64,000 bases of DNA from Nitrospira sp. (GCA_020697375.1 JAJFBJ010000001.1:62001-126000), one strand, 5' to 3'. Positions 36,615-45,568 are shown, counted from the stretch's first letter. Numbers and translations: made by a program. Notes: generated by a model not told the origin, from the letters alone.

Positions 36615-37069
36615 TGCCGCTGAGGGGACCGGACCGGCTGGTGATCGGTCTGGTCCTCCTGCTGTCCGCCTGCAATAGCGATCGTCCCGAGCCGGCGGAA
36701 ATGGAACTTCCCGGCGCAGGCCTTCGCTTGACCCTTACCCGTGTCGCGACCCATCCGTTTCTTGCCCGTTATCGTGTCATCCTTCAGGTTGATGGCTCGG
36801 GGGGTTGTACGGCCGCCGCAGAATTGTTCCCCGATACGGGTTACGCCGGACGACGTAACCTGTATCTACAGGCCTCGGGCGCCATTACGGTTCTCGGGCA
36901 GTATGACGCCCGGGTGATCGACCGAGACGGTTGCAGCATTCGACTGGTGGAGTTTTCATCGTTGAATGGCGAGGCCAGGTTTATCGGCGCGTTCGACGTG
37001 GATGCGCAGAACCGATGGCGCTATTTTCCGTCTTCCATCAGGGCAGAACAGGTGTTTGAAACGCAGTAG
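36611..37069 (+). CDS. Small lipoprotein coupled to the GlcG/HbpS-like gene
   Basis: 152-aa protein with a lipobox (LLLSAC) after a signal helix. The mature part is beta-rich, with two conserved-looking Cys (SGGCTAAAE and RDGCSIR) that could form a disulfide. It overlaps the upstream gene by 4 nt. Family not recognised; the coupling suggests that both proteins act together in the periplasm. Confidence 0.75.
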   Translation: MMPLRGPDRLVIGLVLLLSACNSDRPEPAEMELPGAGLRLTLTRVATHPFLARYRVILQVDGSGGCTAAAELFPDTGYAGRRNLYLQASGAITVLGQYDARVIDRDGCSIRLVEFSSLNGEARFIGAFDVDAQNRWRYFPSSIRAEQVFETQ

Positions 37070-37118
37070 CAGATGGTAGATCCTCTCACTTGGCTACATC
37101 CGTCCGGCCCGCCTGTTC

Positions 37119-37493
37119 CTATGCCGCGCCGAAGGCATGGTCGATGGCAAAGAGCCAGTCGCCGTTGGGCTGCCGGCGCGCGACTTCGACATTCTTTCCG
37201 CTCATGTCAACCGGTTTGCCGTCCGGGCCTGTTCCGGCCAGGCGCCACTCGCCTCGAAGAAGGGCGAGGTCGCCGGCAGATATCACGAAGACGGTCGTGA
37301 TACTTATCCGGCCTTTCAGCGCCAAGAATTGCCGTAACGCTTCGCGATTTGCGGCCTCCCCCGTGGTGACCTGTCCCGGCTGTGGCACCAGGGAGGCGTT
37401 CGGCTCATAGAGCTTCATGACTGCATCGAGATCGCCTGAATTGAAGGCCTCGGTAAACAGCCGATGGAGGTCCTCCGGTCTGGCGGCGCTCAT
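37119..37493 (-). CDS. SnoaL-like/NTF2-fold protein (DUF4440 type)
   Basis: 124-aa single-domain protein of the SgcJ/EcaC/YybH type: LHRLFTEAFNSGDLDAVMKLYEPNASLVPQ at the start and RRQPNGDWLFAIDHA at the end. These NTF2-fold proteins are small ketosteroid-isomerase-like enzymes or binding proteins. The ATG overlaps the stop of the upstream dehydrogenase gene (ATGA), so the pair is coupled. Substrate unknown. Confidence 0.8.
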   Translation of the reverse strand: MSAARPEDLHRLFTEAFNSGDLDAVMKLYEPNASLVPQPGQVTTGEAANREALRQFLALKGRISITTVFVISAGDLALLRGEWRLAGTGPDGKPVDMSGKNVEVARRQPNGDWLFAIDHAFGAA

Positions 37494-38407
37494 GGATGGT
37501 CGGCTTTCCGCCGATTGTTCCGATCTTTAAAGGTCAATTCCGTGACCGCAGACTTATCCAAGTCGCCCCTTCCGAGTTCGATCAATCGTCGGTATTGGCC
37601 ATAGGTGGCTTTGGCCAGGGGAACATCCACACCAGCCTGCTGAGCCAATGCCAGGGCAATCCCGGAATCTTTGGCCGCATGGGCGGCGGAGAAGTAACAA
37701 TCATGGGCGCGGTTCTGCATATCCTCGCCGTCCGTTTCCAGCACCCGCGAGTCGGCGCCGGTTTGAGCAAACACTTCACGGAGCATCGTGAGATTGAGCC
37801 CCAAGGCCGATCCCAATCCGAGTCCCTCCGCCAGAGCCGCGGTGTTGGCATTCATCACCATGTTGACCAGCGCCTTCACCTTGGCGGCTTCACCCGCCGG
37901 TCCGATATAGCGCAGGTGAATGCTCATGTCCTGCAGTAATGGTTGTGCGCGTTCGAACACATCCGGCCGGCCGCCGCACATCAAATACAGGGTTCCCTCT
38001 CGGGCCTGTGTGATGCTGCTGGCCATGCAGGCTTCGAGGCTCTGGCCACCCTGTTGCTCCACCAGGGTTTGAATGTCTGTCTGGATGTCCGGAGAAAGAG
38101 TAGCGCAATTAATGAAAAGCCGGCTCTTGGCGTGGCGCAGCAGACTGTCCGGTCCTCCGGTTGAATAGATCTCGCGCATGGCCTCATCGTCTGACACCAC
38201 AGTGAGCACGGTATCGGCAAGTTCAGCGAGACGCGCCGCTGTCGGGGTTGCTTCACAGCCCAGTTCCCGGGCCAAAGTCTCCGCGCGTGGAGGGTCGACA
38301 TCATAGACCGCTACAATTGGGTAGCCAAGATCATGCAGCCGCCTGGCCATGTTGGCTCCCATCCGTCCCATCCCTACGATTCCGATACGATAGTCCGATC
38401 TCGCCAT
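37490..38407 (-). CDS. NAD(P)-dependent 3-hydroxyacid dehydrogenase family protein
   Basis: 305-aa protein of the 3-hydroxyisobutyrate/tartronate-semialdehyde reductase family. It has the Rossmann motif IGIVGMGRMGANMARRL, the substrate-side motif LEACMASSITQAREGTL, and the catalytic lysine region EAAKVKALVNMVMNAN. The ATG at 38407 has CAGGAGGT upstream. The substrate cannot be told; a succinic-semialdehyde/glyoxylate reductase-like role is one option. Confidence 0.87.
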   Translation of the reverse strand: MARSDYRIGIVGMGRMGANMARRLHDLGYPIVAVYDVDPPRAETLARELGCEATPTAARLAELADTVLTVVSDDEAMREIYSTGGPDSLLRHAKSRLFINCATLSPDIQTDIQTLVEQQGGQSLEACMASSITQAREGTLYLMCGGRPDVFERAQPLLQDMSIHLRYIGPAGEAAKVKALVNMVMNANTAALAEGLGLGSALGLNLTMLREVFAQTGADSRVLETDGEDMQNRAHDCYFSAAHAAKDSGIALALAQQAGVDVPLAKATYGQYRRLIELGRGDLDKSAVTELTFKDRNNRRKADHP

Positions 38408-38448
38408 CCACGACCTCCTGGACCATGCTACCTTGCTGCGGGAGCGGA

Positions 38449-38457
38449 AGTGTAGCA
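38449..38457 (-). promoter_or_regulatory. Extended -10 of the hydroxyacid dehydrogenase operon
   Basis: On the minus strand TGC (38455-38457) then TACACT (38449-38454); 17 nt further upstream is TTTTGC. It gives a leader of about 35 nt before the ATG at 38407. Confidence 0.4.
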
Positions 38458-38572
38458 CAGTCTTTCTGGCGGCAAAACTTATGAAGACCGGCCTGGCAGC
38501 GAGGAAAGAAGAGGATGGTGAATCTCTTCTGCTCCTTCAGCGTGATGGCACGGAGGACGGGAAAGGATCGTC

Positions 38573-38764
38573 ATGCAACAGGACATTATCGGGTATCACC
38601 AGGATGAGGAGGGCCATTGGGTGGCCGATCTGCGCTGTGGACATGGCCAACATGTGCGGCATCAGCCGCCCATGACCAGCCGCCCCTGGGTGTTGACGGA
38701 GGAAGGCCGGCGGTCCTTTCTCGGCACGCAGTTGAATTGCAAAAAATGCGAGGAAGAACGTTAG
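38573..38764 (+). CDS. DUF3565 family small protein
   Basis: 63-aa protein with IIGYHQDEEGHWVADLRCGHGQ and the C-terminal LNCKKCEEE. One Cys-x-His pair and a CxxC suggest a small zinc site. It matches the DUF3565 family from memory; function unknown. GGAAAGG precedes the ATG. Confidence 0.8.
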   Translation: MQQDIIGYHQDEEGHWVADLRCGHGQHVRHQPPMTSRPWVLTEEGRRSFLGTQLNCKKCEEER

Positions 38765-38839
38765 GCGATGGTGGAGCCTGCGGGAAGAATTCTACGCTCA
38801 AAACCGAGAGAAGAACGTGATGGCCGGAGGCGACCGCAG

Positions 38840-39676
38840 CTAGATCCAGATCCAACCGAAGAGAGACGCCAACCATCCCGTCAGGCCTGAGAACCACGAA
38901 TCCTCCTGAGGAGCCGATGGAGTGCTGTGGTTCGGGGCCGGTGCCGTCATGGGAGCCGCCTGGACTGCCTTTGCAGGGATGCTGGAAGGGGCGGCCGGCG
39001 AAGGCGCGACGGATGCTGCTGTCTGTGGAGGAGCGGCTACCGGTGCGGTCAATCCGGCAGTGGAAGTGTCGGTTGCCTGGGAAGGCGATAGGTTGAGCGG
39101 TGTCATGGTCGTTGAGTGGTCCGCTTCAGGTACCTCCGGGGTAACGACGGCGACCATCGGTGGTTTTTGCGGGATACTCTCCATCATAGCGACATGGGGT
39201 TCCGGCCCAGCAGGCAGGTGCGCCATTTCTTCCATCTGTTGCGCGGTGATCGCCTGTAAACGTCGCTCGTAGCGCTTCGTATCGCTGATTTCCTTCACCA
39301 TGGCCTGATGCCGGGCGCGTAAGGCAGCAATGTTGAGACGGAGGGCCGCAAGTTTGGCCTGGTTGGTCTTTTGAATCTGGTCGAGCGAGACTTGAAGCTG
39401 CCTGATTTCACTCTTCAGATTGGACAAGGTCTTCTCGCCCCGCTGGTTGGCGGCGTGAGTCGCATCCCGCTGCTGTTCAAGGCTCTGGATGTCCCCCTTG
39501 ACCTGTGCGAGTTCCCCGGCATGCTCCTGCGCTTCCTGCCTCGCATTGTCGTAAATCTGTTGAGATACACAGCCCAATGTCAAAACCGCGCTTCCAATGA
39601 TCCAACAGAAGGCCATCCGTCTGATGGTCCCTGGATGGGCGGCGACGGCTGTTCGGCATGGAGTGATCGATTGCAT
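38840..39676 (-). CDS. Coiled-coil lipoprotein with a Pro/Ala/Thr-rich linker
   Basis: 278-aa protein: signal helix with lipobox (VLTLGC), a long coiled coil (about residues 45-150, EHAGELAQVKGDIQSLEQQ), a low-complexity Pro/Ala/Thr/Ser linker (about 160-260), and a short Trp-rich amphipathic end (WFSGLTGWLASLFGWIWI). The ATG at 39676 is set by GAGGA 6 nt upstream. The hydrophobic Trp-rich tail could insert in the outer or inner membrane. I do not recognise a named family. Confidence 0.72.
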   Translation of the reverse strand: MQSITPCRTAVAAHPGTIRRMAFCWIIGSAVLTLGCVSQQIYDNARQEAQEHAGELAQVKGDIQSLEQQRDATHAANQRGEKTLSNLKSEIRQLQVSLDQIQKTNQAKLAALRLNIAALRARHQAMVKEISDTKRYERRLQAITAQQMEEMAHLPAGPEPHVAMMESIPQKPPMVAVVTPEVPEADHSTTMTPLNLSPSQATDTSTAGLTAPVAAPPQTAASVAPSPAAPSSIPAKAVQAAPMTAPAPNHSTPSAPQEDSWFSGLTGWLASLFGWIWI

Positions 39677-39830
39677 GGACATTCCTCACAGATTCATACA
39701 ATGCCAGACCGGCGTTAGGTGACCGCTCATGCGGAGCCGGCTTGTTCCTGATCAATTTTTCAGAAAAGGAAAGAAACGGCAAAAGATTTCAGTAAACCTG
39801 CAGAGGAGGACCGGAACAGACGAGGGAACC

Positions 39831-40931
39831 CTATTGAATCGTGACGCGGTCCGAGGGACGAGAGACTTGCATGTCCAGTCCCGCTCCTCGCCAGGGACGG
39901 AGGATGGGACCGCTGTAGCGATATCCGCCCATAATCGGGTCGGCTGAAAGAAGTAAGGGGGTATCCAGATCCAGCACGTCGAATCCGCCCAGTCCCAACA
40001 CCAGGCTGAACGAGCACCCCATTGCGATACGGGTTTCCACCATGCCTCCGATCATCAGTCGCAACCCGGCAGAGCGGGCGAACCGGGCGATCCGGATCGC
40101 CTCCAGGACACCGGTTTTCATGATCTTGATGTTGATGTAGTCGGCGGCCTGCAGTCGGGCAACCAGGCGCGCATCCTCCAATGATCTGACCGACTCATCG
40201 GCCGCCACAGGGATACCTGTAAGGTGCCGAACGGCCTGCAGGCCTTCAAGATCGTCGCGGACGACCGGTTGTTCGAGGAGCACCAAATGTCCTCCGAATC
40301 GTTTGACGCCGGCGACGAAACGGATACAGTCTTCACGCGAAAAGCCTTGATTGCCGTCTCCAATCAAACCAATGCCGGGGAGCGCCTCATGCACGGCTTC
40401 CAGCCTCCGGATATCCTGTTCCACATCCTTTCCGACTTTCATCTTGAAGAGACGAAAGCCCTTGCCATACCAGCCGCGTGAAAGTTCCAGCGTCTTCTCC
40501 AGATCGCAGATGGGGATGGTGATATCCGTTTCCCGCCGGCGGACATCAGCCTCACCCCAAAGTTGCCAGAGAGGAATTTGTAGTGATCGACAATAGGCAT
40601 CCACTATGGCCGTTTCCAATCCGCAACGGGCGGCAGGATGGAGCGGGGCCTGTTCCTGTAAGGACTCCAAGATGATCGGGTAGTCGGCGACGGATCGTCC
40701 AATCAAGGGGCGGGCGATCTCGACGATTGCAGCGAGACATGCTGCGCGATCTTCATCGCCGATTTCCGGAAGCGGCGCCGCTTCTCCATAGCCAAAGGTT
40801 CCGTCGCGCAATGTCATTCGCACGAACAGGTTCTGTGCCGTTATTCTGGCGCCGGTGGCGACGACGAAGGGATCGGTGATGGGGATATCGACCGGCCAGA
40901 TCTCAATGGTCTGTATGGCGTTGGAATTCAA
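39831..40931 (-). CDS. Dipeptide (L-Ala-D/L-Glu type) epimerase, enolase superfamily
   Basis: 366-aa muconate-lactonising-type enzyme. The KxK base is in LFKMKVGKD, metal ligands in GDGNQGF, LLEQPV and AADESV, and the second base Lys in NIKIMKTGV. These fit the dipeptide epimerase branch, which recycles murein-derived L-Ala-D-Glu, though other dipeptides are possible. No good start is visible: a TTG at 40931 gives a normal N-terminus 28 nt after the upstream stop, while the frame opens to another TTG at 41045. Confidence 0.85.
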   Translation of the reverse strand: MNSNAIQTIEIWPVDIPITDPFVVATGARITAQNLFVRMTLRDGTFGYGEAAPLPEIGDEDRAACLAAIVEIARPLIGRSVADYPIILESLQEQAPLHPAARCGLETAIVDAYCRSLQIPLWQLWGEADVRRRETDITIPICDLEKTLELSRGWYGKGFRLFKMKVGKDVEQDIRRLEAVHEALPGIGLIGDGNQGFSREDCIRFVAGVKRFGGHLVLLEQPVVRDDLEGLQAVRHLTGIPVAADESVRSLEDARLVARLQAADYINIKIMKTGVLEAIRIARFARSAGLRLMIGGMVETRIAMGCSFSLVLGLGGFDVLDLDTPLLLSADPIMGGYRYSGPILRPWRGAGLDMQVSRPSDRVTIQ

Positions 40932-40959
40932 TAGGATCGTCGTGGTCGGAACGGATGGC

Positions 40960-41604
40960 TCACCCGTAGCGATCGTTTTGCCAGGGGAAGGCGCTGTTCG
41001 AATAGCCTCGCACCTCCCAAAAGCCTTTCTCGTCGCGATCGGCAAAGGTGATTTCCTTGATCCATTTCGCGCCTTTCCAGGCGTAGCGTTTGGGGATGAT
41101 CATGCGCACGGGCCCCCCATGCTCCTTGGTGAGCGGGCGGCCGTTCCATTTGTAGGTGAGGAGCACGTCATCATCATGGCAGGCATCGAGAGGCAGATTG
41201 GTGGTGTAATCGTCGTAGCTTTTAAACAGCACGAATTTGGCGGCGGGAAGCGGTCGGACCAGAGCCATCAACTGCTTGAAGCTCACTCCTTCCCATTCGT
41301 TATCGTAGCGGCTCCATGAAGTTACGCAATGGAAGTCGGACACATCCTTGAATTGAGGTTGCGCCAGAAAGTCCGCCCAGGTCCATGTAACGGGAGTGGT
41401 CACAGCGCCGCCGATGGTCAGCCTCCATTCCGAAAGCGGGACATCCGGCTTTTGGCCAAGGTCCAACACCGGCCAGGTTTCCACCAGATGTTGCCCCGGC
41501 GGAAGCCGGTCGTCTCCTTCGTAGAAGACCTCTCGTTCTTCCCCACCGCGCCGCGCCTTCGCCCACTGTTCCTTGGTCTTTGTCAAACGGTCGTTTTGAT
41601 CCAT
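40960..41604 (-). CDS. Sulfite-oxidase-like molybdopterin protein
   Basis: 214-aa Moco-binding domain protein. The putative molybdenum ligand Cys93 is in DFHCVTSWSRYDNEWEGV, and HGGPVRMIIPKRYAWKGAKWI completes the cofactor pocket. The ATG at 41604 has GGAGG 7 nt upstream. It has no Tat signal and no heme or dimerisation domain, so it is a stand-alone cytoplasmic SUOX-fold protein rather than MsrP. Substrate and electron acceptor unknown. Confidence 0.87.
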   Translation of the reverse strand: MDQNDRLTKTKEQWAKARRGGEEREVFYEGDDRLPPGQHLVETWPVLDLGQKPDVPLSEWRLTIGGAVTTPVTWTWADFLAQPQFKDVSDFHCVTSWSRYDNEWEGVSFKQLMALVRPLPAAKFVLFKSYDDYTTNLPLDACHDDDVLLTYKWNGRPLTKEHGGPVRMIIPKRYAWKGAKWIKEITFADRDEKGFWEVRGYSNSAFPWQNDRYG

Positions 41605-41847
41605 GTCCGGCCTCCATGGGACAGAGTAGGACAAGATGCCTTGGTCTTACAAGACTGAATCCGCGACAGATAGAACCTTCGATCTTGGAGGTCGTCAAGC
41701 CCAATCGGATGGGCATCGTCTTTTGCCTGATTTGGAGGGTCGTCACGATATCGCGGAGATAGGCGACTCGGGGATAATTACGTGGAGGGACGGTGATGAG
41801 GATACAATGCGACAGTCACATGCCGTTCATTCTGCCGGCCGGACAGG

Positions 41848-41997
41848 TCAGATGTGAAGTCTGGTCTCTCGCTCGCACCAGCGTTGCGGGCGCATTAATG
41901 TGCCCAACGCTGCGATGGCGCAAATCGTGGCCAGCAGCAGAAAACTCACAATGAGAAAAAAACCACCCTTCATATCGTGCATTGAGAGAGGCACCAT
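41848..41997 (-). CDS. One-helix small membrane protein, unknown function
   Basis: 49-aa protein starting at ATG 41997 with a strong ribosome-binding site (GGGGGTGA). It has one hydrophobic helix (GFFLIVSFLLLATICAIAAL) and a basic C-terminus (MRPQRWCERETRLH). It starts 33 nt after the zinc-ribbon gene on the same strand, so the two probably form an operon. No family recognised. Confidence 0.6.
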   Translation of the reverse strand: MVPLSMHDMKGGFFLIVSFLLLATICAIAALGTLMRPQRWCERETRLHI

Positions 41998-42030
41998 TTT
42001 TTCACCCCCCTGTCGTCCTATTCTACCACT

Positions 42031-42195
42031 TTAATTGGTCTGCCAACCGCACCCGCAACACCATGGTTCTTCCGGAGATGTTTTTCTCAAGAGGAAAGAG
42101 CACTGAGGACAGGGGCGCATCCATACATGCGGGGCCGTATTGCAGCTGGCCTGTGATGCCTGTGTTTGTTGTGGAACCGTATGTGTCTTCTGCAT
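42031..42195 (-). CDS. Small zinc-ribbon protein, unknown function
   Basis: 54-aa protein from ATG 42195 (AAAGG upstream; a TTG at 42219 is possible). The C-terminal half has CPQCSF and CCGCGW, a CxxC...CxxC pair typical of zinc ribbons. No homologue is recognised by eye. It is upstream of the one-helix protein gene on the same strand. Confidence 0.6.
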   Translation of the reverse strand: MQKTHTVPQQTQASQASCNTAPHVWMRPCPQCSFLLRKTSPEEPWCCGCGWQTN

Positions 42196-42383
42196 GGCCT
42201 TTTCGAAGCTGTCGGTCAATGTGTTCAGCCCTACATTACCCTCTCTCCCATCCTGCCATCAATAGCACTGTAGAACTTTTCGGAAAAGCGAAGGTTGTTC
42301 TTGAGCAGCTTGCGCCGAACGGAAGCGGCCTGCGCACTCTGCCCGAGGGAGGTAACACATTGACAGGGACATGAGGAGACAGC

Positions 42384-43121
42384 ATGATACCGGCCCGGAG
42401 CGCGATGGTCACTTCTGCAGAACCTTCCATATCTTCGGCAAACTCCGGCCTCGGAAAAGTCCTGCTGGGGATTTTGGTCGGTTTCGGGATCGCCGCCTTT
42501 TTCTACTTCGACCTCAGCGATTACCTGTCGCTCGATGCGCTCAAATCCAATCGGGATCAGCTCCTGGCGTTCACGGAGGCTAATTACACGGGTGCGGTGA
42601 CTCTCTTTGTGATCGTCTATTGCACGGTCGTCGGGCTATCCTTGCCCGGCGGGGCGATCATGACGCTGGCGGGCGGGTTTCTGTTCGGCAGCCTGCTGGG
42701 GACGCTGTATGTGAACATTGGCGCGACCATAGGGGCCACGCTGGCATTTCTCGTGGCCCGGTACCTCCTCAGGGACTGGGTCGAGCGGAAATTCGGTAAC
42801 CGGCTGAGTGCCGTTCAGGAGGGCTTCGCCAGGAATGCCTTCAGTTATCTCCTGACCTTGCGTTTGATTCCGCTGTTTCCCTTTTTTCTGGTCAACATGG
42901 TGTCGGGGCTGACGCGGGTCCCGGTTGGCACCTACATGGCCGCGACCTCTCTGGGAATCATTCCCGGCAGTTTCGTCTTCGCCTATGCGGGCCGCCAGCT
43001 CGGCACGATCAATTCTCTCAAGGAAATCGCTTCTCCCAATGTGTTGACGGCGTTCACATTGCTGGGTCTCCTGGCACTGGCGCCCATTGTCTACAGAAAG
43101 TTCGCCGGCAAGGCGGCTTGA
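42384..43121 (+). CDS. TVP38/TMEM64 family membrane protein (DedA-like)
   Basis: 245-aa inner-membrane protein of the VTT/SNARE-associated family, which includes lipid scramblase- or transporter-like proteins. It has a first helix at about 25-45, the motif PGGAIMTLAGGFLFG in the re-entrant region, then VARYLLRDW and LRLIPLFPFFLVN, and two C-terminal helices. AGGAGA precedes the ATG. It leads a three-gene cluster with a mercuric-reductase-like flavoprotein and a DUF3047 protein, a pairing seen in other bacteria. Confidence 0.9.
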   Translation: MIPARSAMVTSAEPSISSANSGLGKVLLGILVGFGIAAFFYFDLSDYLSLDALKSNRDQLLAFTEANYTGAVTLFVIVYCTVVGLSLPGGAIMTLAGGFLFGSLLGTLYVNIGATIGATLAFLVARYLLRDWVERKFGNRLSAVQEGFARNAFSYLLTLRLIPLFPFFLVNMVSGLTRVPVGTYMAATSLGIIPGSFVFAYAGRQLGTINSLKEIASPNVLTAFTLLGLLALAPIVYRKFAGKAA

Positions 43122-43142
43122 ACGGCATGACGTTGGTGAGCA

Positions 43143-44753
43143 ATGAACCGGGATAAGGCGGGTACAGCAGCTACTCACCAGGGGGAGTTTTCATATCCGA
43201 TGCATGTCGATAGGGAAAATCTGGTTCTGCCGGATGACGAGCATAACCGGGCGCTCGTGGCAAACGTACATCCGCCCGACTGGGTCAATCCGCAGCCGGA
43301 TGGTCGCTACAATATCGTCGCTATCGGAGCCGGCACTGCGGGACTCATTACGGCGGTGGTCGCGGCAGGGTTGGGGGCAAAGGTCGCTCTCATCGAACGC
43401 CATCTGATGGGTGGAGATTGCCTGAACGTGGGGTGCGTGCCATCCAAAGGAATGATTCGTGCGGCTCACGCTTGGGCAGAACTACGTGATGCGTCGAAGT
43501 TCGGCCTGCAGCTCCCAGCGGGAGTGACCTATGACTTTGGCGCGGCCATGGCCAGGATGCGAAAACTGCGAGCCAGGATCAGCCGGATGGATTCCGCGCA
43601 CCGTTACCAATCACTGGGCGTCGATGTCTACATCGGCCAGGCTCGGTTCACGGGTCAGGATACGGTGGCGGTGGAAGGAGCAGCCGGGAATCGGACGGTG
43701 GGTTTCGTGAAGGCTGCCATCTGTACCGGAGCAAGGGCCTCTGCTCCTGCCATCCCGGGGTTGAAGGAAGCGGGTTATCTTACGAATGAATCAGTCTTCT
43801 CGCTGACGGCTCTGCCCGCTCGTATGGGTATCATCGGCGCGGGACCGCTTGGTTGTGAGCTGGCTCAGGCTTTTGCCCGCTTCGGCAGCCGAGTCTATCT
43901 CATCGAGGCCATGCATGGCATCATGCCCAAGGAAGACCCCGATGCAGCGGAAATCGTCCGGCAATCTTTGACCCGCGATGGGGTCACGTTGCTCTGTTGC
44001 GGGAAAGATCTGACCGTCTCAAAAACGGCTGGGGGAAAACGTCTGATCCTCGATTCGCATGGACAACAATATGACCTGACGGTCGATGAGATTTTGGTGG
44101 GCACCGGCCGTTCGCCGAACGTACAGGGGCTGGGGTTGGAGGACGTCGGAGTCGAATATGACCAAGCCGGAGTGAAAGTGAACGACCGGTTGCAGACGAC
44201 GAACCAGCGCATCTATGCCGCGGGCGATATTTGTTCACGATACAAATTCACGCATGCCGCGGATGCGATGGCGCAGATCGTCATTCAAAATGCGCTCTTT
44301 CCGCATCCCTTCGGGCTGGGTTATGCCGGCATGGAATCCTTGATCATGCCCTGGTGTACGTTCACGAAGCCGGAAGTCGCCCATGTCGGCCTGTACGAGG
44401 CGGATGCGAAGAAGAAGGGGCTTGAGGTGGAAACCTATACCTACAAGCTCGATGAAGTGGATCGGGCAATTCTTGACGGTGAGGAGGAGGGGTTCGCGCG
44501 CGTCCATATTCAAAAAGGGACCGACAAGATCCTTGGGGCCACCATTGTAGCGTCGCATGCAGGCGACATGATCAATGAGTTCTCCCTGTTGATGAAGGCA
44601 GGCGCCGGTGTGAAAACGATGGCCGCCACGATCCATCCCTATCCCACCCAAGCTGAAGTCAACAAGAAGGTGGTCAATCTCTGGCGCAAGGCACACTTCA
44701 CGGCACGGACCAAAACCATGCTGACGAAGCTCTTCGCCTGGCTGAGGCGGTAA
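43143..44753 (+). CDS. Mercuric-reductase-like pyridine nucleotide-disulfide oxidoreductase
   Basis: 536-aa flavoprotein: FAD motif IGAGTAGLITAV, redox-active pair GGDCLNVGCVPSK, NAD motif IGAGPLGCELAQ, and a C-terminal dimerisation domain (HPYPTQAEVNKK). It lacks the N-terminal HMA domain and the C-terminal Cys-Cys pair that bind Hg(II), so it is unlikely to reduce mercury. The N-terminal 40 residues are extra; an ATG at 43200 is an alternative start. Substrate unknown; the membrane neighbour suggests a linked role. Confidence 0.9.
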   Translation: MNRDKAGTAATHQGEFSYPMHVDRENLVLPDDEHNRALVANVHPPDWVNPQPDGRYNIVAIGAGTAGLITAVVAAGLGAKVALIERHLMGGDCLNVGCVPSKGMIRAAHAWAELRDASKFGLQLPAGVTYDFGAAMARMRKLRARISRMDSAHRYQSLGVDVYIGQARFTGQDTVAVEGAAGNRTVGFVKAAICTGARASAPAIPGLKEAGYLTNESVFSLTALPARMGIIGAGPLGCELAQAFARFGSRVYLIEAMHGIMPKEDPDAAEIVRQSLTRDGVTLLCCGKDLTVSKTAGGKRLILDSHGQQYDLTVDEILVGTGRSPNVQGLGLEDVGVEYDQAGVKVNDRLQTTNQRIYAAGDICSRYKFTHAADAMAQIVIQNALFPHPFGLGYAGMESLIMPWCTFTKPEVAHVGLYEADAKKKGLEVETYTYKLDEVDRAILDGEEEGFARVHIQKGTDKILGATIVASHAGDMINEFSLLMKAGAGVKTMAATIHPYPTQAEVNKKVVNLWRKAHFTARTKTMLTKLFAWLRR

Positions 44754-44764
44754 GGGTAAACCTC

Positions 44765-45499
44765 ATGCGCGAAAGGCCTCTGCTGCTGGCTCTGTTCGTG
44801 GGAGTGACGGCTGCCGGGTTGGCGCAAGGACCGATGTTGCTGGAGGTCGGAAAGTTTTCTTCGGCGATGGAAGGCCTGGCGCCGCCGGACGGTTGGAAAC
44901 CACTGACCTTCAAGAAGGTCGAACGGCATACGTCATATGAAGTGGTGATGGATGGAGTCACGCCCGTGATCAAGGCCGTCAGCGAGGCGTCCGCTTCCGG
45001 ATTGACTAAGGAAGTCACGATCGATCCGCGCGAGTTCCCGATCGTACGGTGGCGGTGGAAAGTGACGAATCTTCTGCGCAAGAGCGACGTCACCCGCAAA
45101 GACGGCGACGATTATCCGGCCAGGCTCTACATTACCTTTGCCTATGAGCCGGATAGGGTGAGCTTTGGAAGGAAGCTGAAGTACAAGGCCGGTCAGGCCC
45201 TTTTCGGAGACATTCCCATCGCCGCGCTCAACTATATTTGGGATGCCAAGAGTCCGATCGGCAAGATCGTGGACAATGCGTTCACCGACTTTGCCAAGAT
45301 GATCGTTATCCAAAGCGGGGCGCAGCGAGTCGGCTCATGGGTTGAAGAAGAACGGAACGTCTACGATGATTACAAGCTGGCCTTCGGTGAAGAGCCGCCC
45401 GCAATCAATGGCATCGCGATCATGAGCGATACGGACAATACGAAGGAACGCGCCGTGGCCTATTACGGCGATATCGTGTTCGCCAAGGAATCGAAGTAA
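44765..45499 (+). CDS. DUF3047 domain exported protein
   Basis: 244-aa protein with a signal peptide (LLLALFVGVTAAGLA) and a DUF3047-type beta-sandwich: GWKPLTFKKVERHTSYEV, PIVRWRWKV, DDYPARLYITF and the C-terminal NGIAIMSDTDNT. Function unknown. AAGGG precedes the ATG; it starts 11 nt after the flavoprotein gene, so all three genes are one operon. Confidence 0.85.
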   Translation: MRERPLLLALFVGVTAAGLAQGPMLLEVGKFSSAMEGLAPPDGWKPLTFKKVERHTSYEVVMDGVTPVIKAVSEASASGLTKEVTIDPREFPIVRWRWKVTNLLRKSDVTRKDGDDYPARLYITFAYEPDRVSFGRKLKYKAGQALFGDIPIAALNYIWDAKSPIGKIVDNAFTDFAKMIVIQSGAQRVGSWVEEERNVYDDYKLAFGEEPPAINGIAIMSDTDNTKERAVAYYGDIVFAKESK

Positions 45500-45568
45500 G
45501 GGGAACGGCGGAACACTGAAGGTGATCGTCGGATCGGTTGACCTATGCAGCGTCGGCTGATCGAGGGG

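Noticed and set aside
43143..44753. Call of mercuric reductase (merA)
   Set aside because: The HMA domain and C-terminal Cys pair needed for Hg(II) are missing, and no other mer gene is nearby.
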